64,000 nt of DNA from Bacteroidales bacterium. GTDB taxonomy: Bacteria; Bacteroidota; Bacteroidia; Bacteroidales; Muribaculaceae. Below, in pieces: positions 60,702 through 64,000 of the stretch. The notes beneath the pieces were generated by a model that made no database searches, was not told where the DNA came from, and was given only the letters and a program-made list of their open reading frames with translations. A program made the translations under genes and the position numbers. Location: positions 124,001 through 188,000 of the forward strand of contig CAJTFH010000002.1 in NCBI GenBank assembly GCA_910575545.1, read 5' to 3'. The first letter of the stretch is position 1; each line of letters starts with the position of its first letter.

Positions 60702-61904
60702 ATGGAGCCGATAATAAGACATTTTACCGACGATGATTTGTATAAATTCACTATGTGCTGCGCGGTGATTGACAATTACCCCAGGGCACAGGTGAAATAT
60801 TCGTTTATCGACCGCAACAATATGGTTTATCCTGACGGGTTTGCCGGGGAACTCGCAAGGCAGATTGCTTTTCTTGAGGATTTGAGGATTACCGATGAGG
60901 AGATTGCGTTTATGCGGCGCCGTTGCCGTTACCTGCCTGAATGGTTCTTTACCTATCTGAAGGGATTCCGCTATGACAGACGATGGGTGAATGTCAACCA
61001 GGATGCTGCGGGACATCTCTCAGTCGATATAGAAGGGGCGTGGAGCAATACGATTCTTCTTGAGGTGAAGTTGCTGGCGATTATTTCCGAGCTTTATTAC
61101 CGCATGACCGGACAGGCAGAAAGGCTTGATTACAATGAATGCGAGCGGCGTGCCGCTAAGAAAGCCGGGTGCTTAATCGGGGCCGGATGTGTGTTCAGCG
61201 ATTTCGGTACGAGGCGTCGTGCGTCGTTTGCCTCTCAGGATTGTGTTGTCAGAGCCATGTCCGGAATAAACTCCCGCATGGACGGGCCGGGAAGGTTTGC
61301 CGGCACGAGCAATGTGTATCTTGCGATGAAGTATGATGTTGTGCCGATGGGTACGATGGCACATGAGCTGATCTGCGCCATGGCAGGCATGTATGGGCCG
61401 CAGATGGCCAATTATCTTGCCATGAAGGTATGGGCATCGACCTACAGGGGAGCTTTGGGAACTTTCCTCTATGACACTTACGGATGGGATATTTTCAGCC
61501 TGAATTTTTCTGAGGATTATGCCAATATGTTCAAAGGGCTGAGGGTAGACAGCGGCGATAACCGGCAGGAGCTTCGCCGGATTGTCGACAAATACCGGTC
61601 GTTGGGCATTGACCCGCGCAGCAAGCAGGTGGTTTTCAGCAACGCTCTCGACACGGATGCAGCAATCGAACTGCAACGCTATGCCGAGGGGTTATGCCAG
61701 CCGGTGTTCGGAATAGGCACTCATTTCACTAACGATTTCGAGGGGGTGCGTCCGCTCAATATCGTCATAAAATTGTTCGCTGTGAAAATCACCGAGCTTT
61801 GGGGTTTCTATAACCAGACTTGCAAACTGAGCGAGGATGCCGGGAAATATTCAGGCGACCCGGCAGTTGTGCGCCGTTTCATGGAAACCCTCCATATGGT
61901 TTGA
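60702..61904 (+). CDS. pncB: Nicotinate phosphoribosyltransferase
   Basis: 400 aa. Converts nicotinate and PRPP to nicotinate mononucleotide for NAD salvage. FTDDDLYKFTMCCAVIDNYP and VKYSFIDRNN at the N-terminus, FSDFGTRRRASFASQD, GTSNVYLAMKYDVVPMGTMAHE with the phosphorylatable His, RVDSGDNRQELRRIV and the C-terminal GIGTHFTNDFEG define the family. ATG 60702 is preferred over a TTG nine codons upstream. The stop lies 5 nt from that of a convergent serine deaminase gene. Confidence 0.96.
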   Translation: MEPIIRHFTDDDLYKFTMCCAVIDNYPRAQVKYSFIDRNNMVYPDGFAGELARQIAFLEDLRITDEEIAFMRRRCRYLPEWFFTYLKGFRYDRRWVNVNQDAAGHLSVDIEGAWSNTILLEVKLLAIISELYYRMTGQAERLDYNECERRAAKKAGCLIGAGCVFSDFGTRRRASFASQDCVVRAMSGINSRMDGPGRFAGTSNVYLAMKYDVVPMGTMAHELICAMAGMYGPQMANYLAMKVWASTYRGALGTFLYDTYGWDIFSLNFSEDYANMFKGLRVDSGDNRQELRRIVDKYRSLGIDPRSKQVVFSNALDTDAAIELQRYAEGLCQPVFGIGTHFTNDFEGVRPLNIVIKLFAVKITELWGFYNQTCKLSEDAGKYSGDPAVVRRFMETLHMV

Positions 61905-61909
61905 CGTGG

Positions 61910-63121
61910 TCACATCTGGTGGTAGTCTTTGGCAAGGCCTCCGGCACCGGTTTCTTTGTAAAGGGATGGGAGGTCATGGCCGGTTTCTTTCATGACAGTT
62001 ACGAGTTTGTCGAAAGATACGCGGTGGACTCCGTCGGACAGGGAGGCATAGATATTGGCGTCGAGGGCGCGGGCTGCGGCATAGGCGTTGCGCTCGATGC
62101 ATGGAATCTGCACCAGACCGCACACCGGGTCGCAAGTCATGCCGAGATGATGTTCCAGCCCCATTTCAGCGGCATATTCAATCTGGGCAGGGCTGCCGCC
62201 GAAGAGCTGCAGGGCTGCCGCGGCTGCCATGGCGCAGGCCACACCTACTTCTCCCTGACAGCCGACCTCGGCGCCGGAGATGCTGGCATTCTGTTTGACG
62301 ATGTTGCCTATTAAACCGCCGGTGGCCAGTGCGCGCAAAACGCGGGTTTCGGGCAGGTCGCGGCTTTTCCAGATATGATAGAGTACCCCGGGCAAAACTC
62401 CGCACGACCCACATGTCGGGGCGGTGACTATGATGCCGCCCGAAGCGTTTTCCTCGCTCACAGCGAGGGCATAGGCGAATGTGAGTCCGCGCGACTTGAG
62501 GTTGTCGCGGAACCCGGCGGCTTTGACGTAGTATTGCGCTGCTTTCCGCCTGAGGTTGAGCGGGCCGGGCAGACGGCCTTCGCGCACGATGCCGCGCTCT
62601 ACTGCCGATTTCATGGCAGTCCACACGTCGTGGAGATAATCCCATATCTCCGGACCCTCGCATTCCTCGACATATTCCCAATAGCATTTTCCGGTGCGCT
62701 CGCAATATTCGAGTATATCGGTGAGCTTATCCATGGGATATATGTCTTTTGATTCGGCTTCGGGATCGCCTTCGATTTTGATGGCGCCTCCGCCGACACT
62801 ATAGACCGTCATAGAGAACATCACAACCCCTGCGTTGTCGAGGGCTTTCAGTTTCAGGGCATTGGGGTGGTAGGGGAGGAATATGTCGGGGTGCCATATT
62901 ATTTCAAGCGGTTTGCCGGTTGTGGCAAACACATCTTCTATGGCGACATCTGTCATGTGGCCTTTGCCGGTGGCGGCCAGGCTTCCGAACAGTTCGACTT
63001 CGTAGCTCTGCGCCCCCTGGGGTGCGCGTCTGAGGAATTCTTCGGCAGCTTGCCGTGGCCCCATTGTGTGGCTCGACGACGGGCCTGTGCCGACACGGTA
63101 TATCTCTCTGATGGATTTCAT
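61910..63121 (-). CDS. L-serine ammonia-lyase (iron-sulfur)
   Basis: 403 aa. Deaminates L-serine to pyruvate and ammonia with a [4Fe-4S] cluster. Single-chain type: beta domain VGTGPSSSHTMGPRQAAEEF at the N-terminus and alpha domain with the cluster cysteines in APTCGSCGVLPG and TCDPVCGLVQIPCIERN. GGIIVTAPTCGS and NASISGAEVGCQGEVGVACAM are canonical. TAACTTTG on the minus strand at 63141-63148 is the likely -7 box, giving a leader of about 16 nt. Confidence 0.94.
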   Translation of the reverse strand: MKSIREIYRVGTGPSSSHTMGPRQAAEEFLRRAPQGAQSYEVELFGSLAATGKGHMTDVAIEDVFATTGKPLEIIWHPDIFLPYHPNALKLKALDNAGVVMFSMTVYSVGGGAIKIEGDPEAESKDIYPMDKLTDILEYCERTGKCYWEYVEECEGPEIWDYLHDVWTAMKSAVERGIVREGRLPGPLNLRRKAAQYYVKAAGFRDNLKSRGLTFAYALAVSEENASGGIIVTAPTCGSCGVLPGVLYHIWKSRDLPETRVLRALATGGLIGNIVKQNASISGAEVGCQGEVGVACAMAAAAALQLFGGSPAQIEYAAEMGLEHHLGMTCDPVCGLVQIPCIERNAYAAARALDANIYASLSDGVHRVSFDKLVTVMKETGHDLPSLYKETGAGGLAKDYHQM

Positions 63122-63140
63122 GTTGATGTTTTTATGATTG

Positions 63141-63148
63141 CAAAGTTA
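63141..63148 (-). promoter_or_regulatory. Probable -7 box of the serine deaminase gene
   Basis: TAACTTTG on the minus strand; no clear TTG at the -33 spacing. Confidence 0.45.
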
Positions 63149-63182
63149 CAAAAACGGTGGGTAACGGTACGTATGCGGATAT

Positions 63183-63224
63183 ATAAAAAACGGTGGCGGC
63201 TGCAAATGCTATGCGCCGCCACCG
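63183..63224 (-). terminator. Terminator of the GH2 beta-galactosidase gene
   Basis: Minus strand CGGTGGCGGC and GCCGCCACCG form a perfect 10-bp stem, followed by TTTTTTATAT. Confidence 0.92.
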
Positions 63225-63244
63225 GTATCGGTTGAAGAAATGGA

Positions 63245-64000
63245 TTAGAATGCGTTGGCTACGGGGGTCAGGGTGTAGCGGAATGTGTAGTCGCCGTAGG
63301 GCATCCTGTATTCCTTTTCGGGCCATGCCCCCCAGCTGTTGACACATCCCAGGCCGAACTGGCGCAGGTCGATGCATACCTCGGTTAGGTCGGCAGGTTT
63401 GACTTCCGCGAAGTGGGTGTTGGGCTTTTCTTCCCCGCCGTCGAGCGATGCGATGGTATAGTGGAGTGCTGAGGCTGAGAATGGTTCGGCTGCTGTCACT
63501 TCAAGACCGGTGCCTGACGAGTTTAGCACACGCCACCAGCGCACATCGGTGTGGGTGCCGGTTTCCTGCGGACGGATATAGGCGTAGGGCTGTGAGGTCA
63601 CACTCTGACGGTAGATGCCTATATTCATCGCATTGGGGCGGTCGGCATAGTTTTCGCCGGGTCCCCGGCCGTAATATTCCACGATATCGAAGTTTTTCGG
63701 CATCGGTATGATGGAGCCGAAGCGGAACATGTCTGACACTTCTGCCCCTTTGGTGGCGTTGAGTTTCTGCTCAACAGCTATGGCGCCGTCGGAGGTTATG
63801 GTGTAGGTGATGTCGAGTGTGGCTTTAACCGAAGGCATATCGAAAGAGGCTTTAACGATAGCGGCAGCACCTTCTGTGGTATTTGTCAGTGAGGTAAGGC
63901 GCATTTCGGGATTGAGCCATGCGCGGAATTTTTTCTGCAATCCGGCTCCGTAGTCGTTGTCGGTTGGTGCGCGCCAGAAGTTCGGCTTTATCACGGCATC
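63245..64000 (-). CDS. GH2 beta-galactosidase, C-terminal part
   Basis: 251 codons in the window; the gene continues beyond the right edge (the frame is open to base 64000, reading DAVIKPNFWRAPTDND). This is the C-terminal Bgal_small_N domain of LacZ-type enzymes: FWRAPTDNDYGAG, VEYYGRGPGENYADRP, IGIYRQSVTSQPYAYIRPQE, THTDVRWWRV. The catalytic domain lies outside. It would hydrolyse beta-galactosides, possibly as part of glycan use. An internal GTG at 63994 is not the real start. Confidence 0.9.
   Translation of the reverse strand, partial: DAVIKPNFWRAPTDNDYGAGLQKKFRAWLNPEMRLTSLTNTTEGAAAIVKASFDMPSVKATLDITYTITSDGAIAVEQKLNATKGAEVSDMFRFGSIIPMPKNFDIVEYYGRGPGENYADRPNAMNIGIYRQSVTSQPYAYIRPQETGTHTDVRWWRVLNSSGTGLEVTAAEPFSASALHYTIASLDGGEEKPNTHFAEVKPADLTEVCIDLRQFGLGCVNSWGAWPEKEYRMPYGDYTFRYTLTPVANAF

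Noticed and set aside
60489-61016. N-terminal extension of the methylase into pncB
   Set aside because: The extra 176 residues are the reverse of pncB codons; family members begin near MAYPNQIREEELKNK.

Overview
This window is a chromosomal segment from a gut-type Bacteroidales bacterium, most likely of the Muribaculaceae or a close relative. Three things point there. (1) Upstream of many genes sits the Bacteroidetes promoter pair TTTG/TTG, 18-21 nt, TAnnTTTG, while strong Shine-Dalgarno sequences are rare. (2) Several gene families are largely confined to Bacteroidetes: DUF4494, DUF4831, DUF4492 beside cydAB, a type IX secretion plug protein, and a NagB-like/PIG-L fusion. (3) Exported glycoside hydrolases (GH43-GH35 fusion, GH127, GH2) are scattered among housekeeping genes. 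The species is inferred, not proven.

Layout. 1-9.2 kb: the end of an AlbA_2 (Schlafen-type) gene, tRNA-Arg, dapA, thioredoxin, a catalytically degenerate NagB fused to a PIG-L deacetylase opposite an intact nagB, a repeat-rich gap, a DUF4831 protein and the NAD(P)HX repair enzyme. 9.4-21 kb: hpt and adk, a T9SS plug protein, ung, the DUF4492-cydA-cydB respiratory operon, DUF4494-yggS, a FucP-like sugar permease and transketolase. 21-36 kb: an OmpA-family porin, dxr-rseP-rRNA methyltransferase, dipeptidyl-peptidase III, an EamA transporter, a large GH43-GH35 enzyme, serS and an ECF sigma/anti-sigma cassette. 36-46 kb: a calcium P-type ATPase, pgpA, an MFS exporter, DUF2284, and the yceD-rpmF-fabH-era-der cluster. 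46-55 kb: a PepSY-like exported protein, a GH127 enzyme, a second ECF sigma factor, tRNA-Ser, a cupin/HxlR pair, a YgbA-like protein, an ArgC-like protein lacking its catalytic cysteine, and DUF1846. 55-60.5 kb: an A+T-rich accessory island with a single-chain restriction-methylase-like protein, two unfamiliar small proteins in tight array behind it, and an AlbA_2/HATPase gene broken by a small transposable element. 60.7-64 kb: pncB, L-serine ammonia-lyase and the end of a GH2 beta-galactosidase.

The most notable non-coding structures are two identical 130-bp MITE-like elements (one inside the AlbA_2 gene, whose reading frame is restored exactly when the insert and one 3-bp flank copy are removed), two identical 175-bp double-hairpin repeats, an 85-bp tandem duplication, a perfect 21-bp inverted repeat between rpmF and fabH, and a perfect 19-bp inverted repeat inside the methylase gene.

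The best candidates for something undescribed are the 55-60.5 kb island, the pseudo-NagB/deacetylase facing an active NagB, and the cysteine-less ArgC. All functions are read from sequence motifs alone; no database search was possible.
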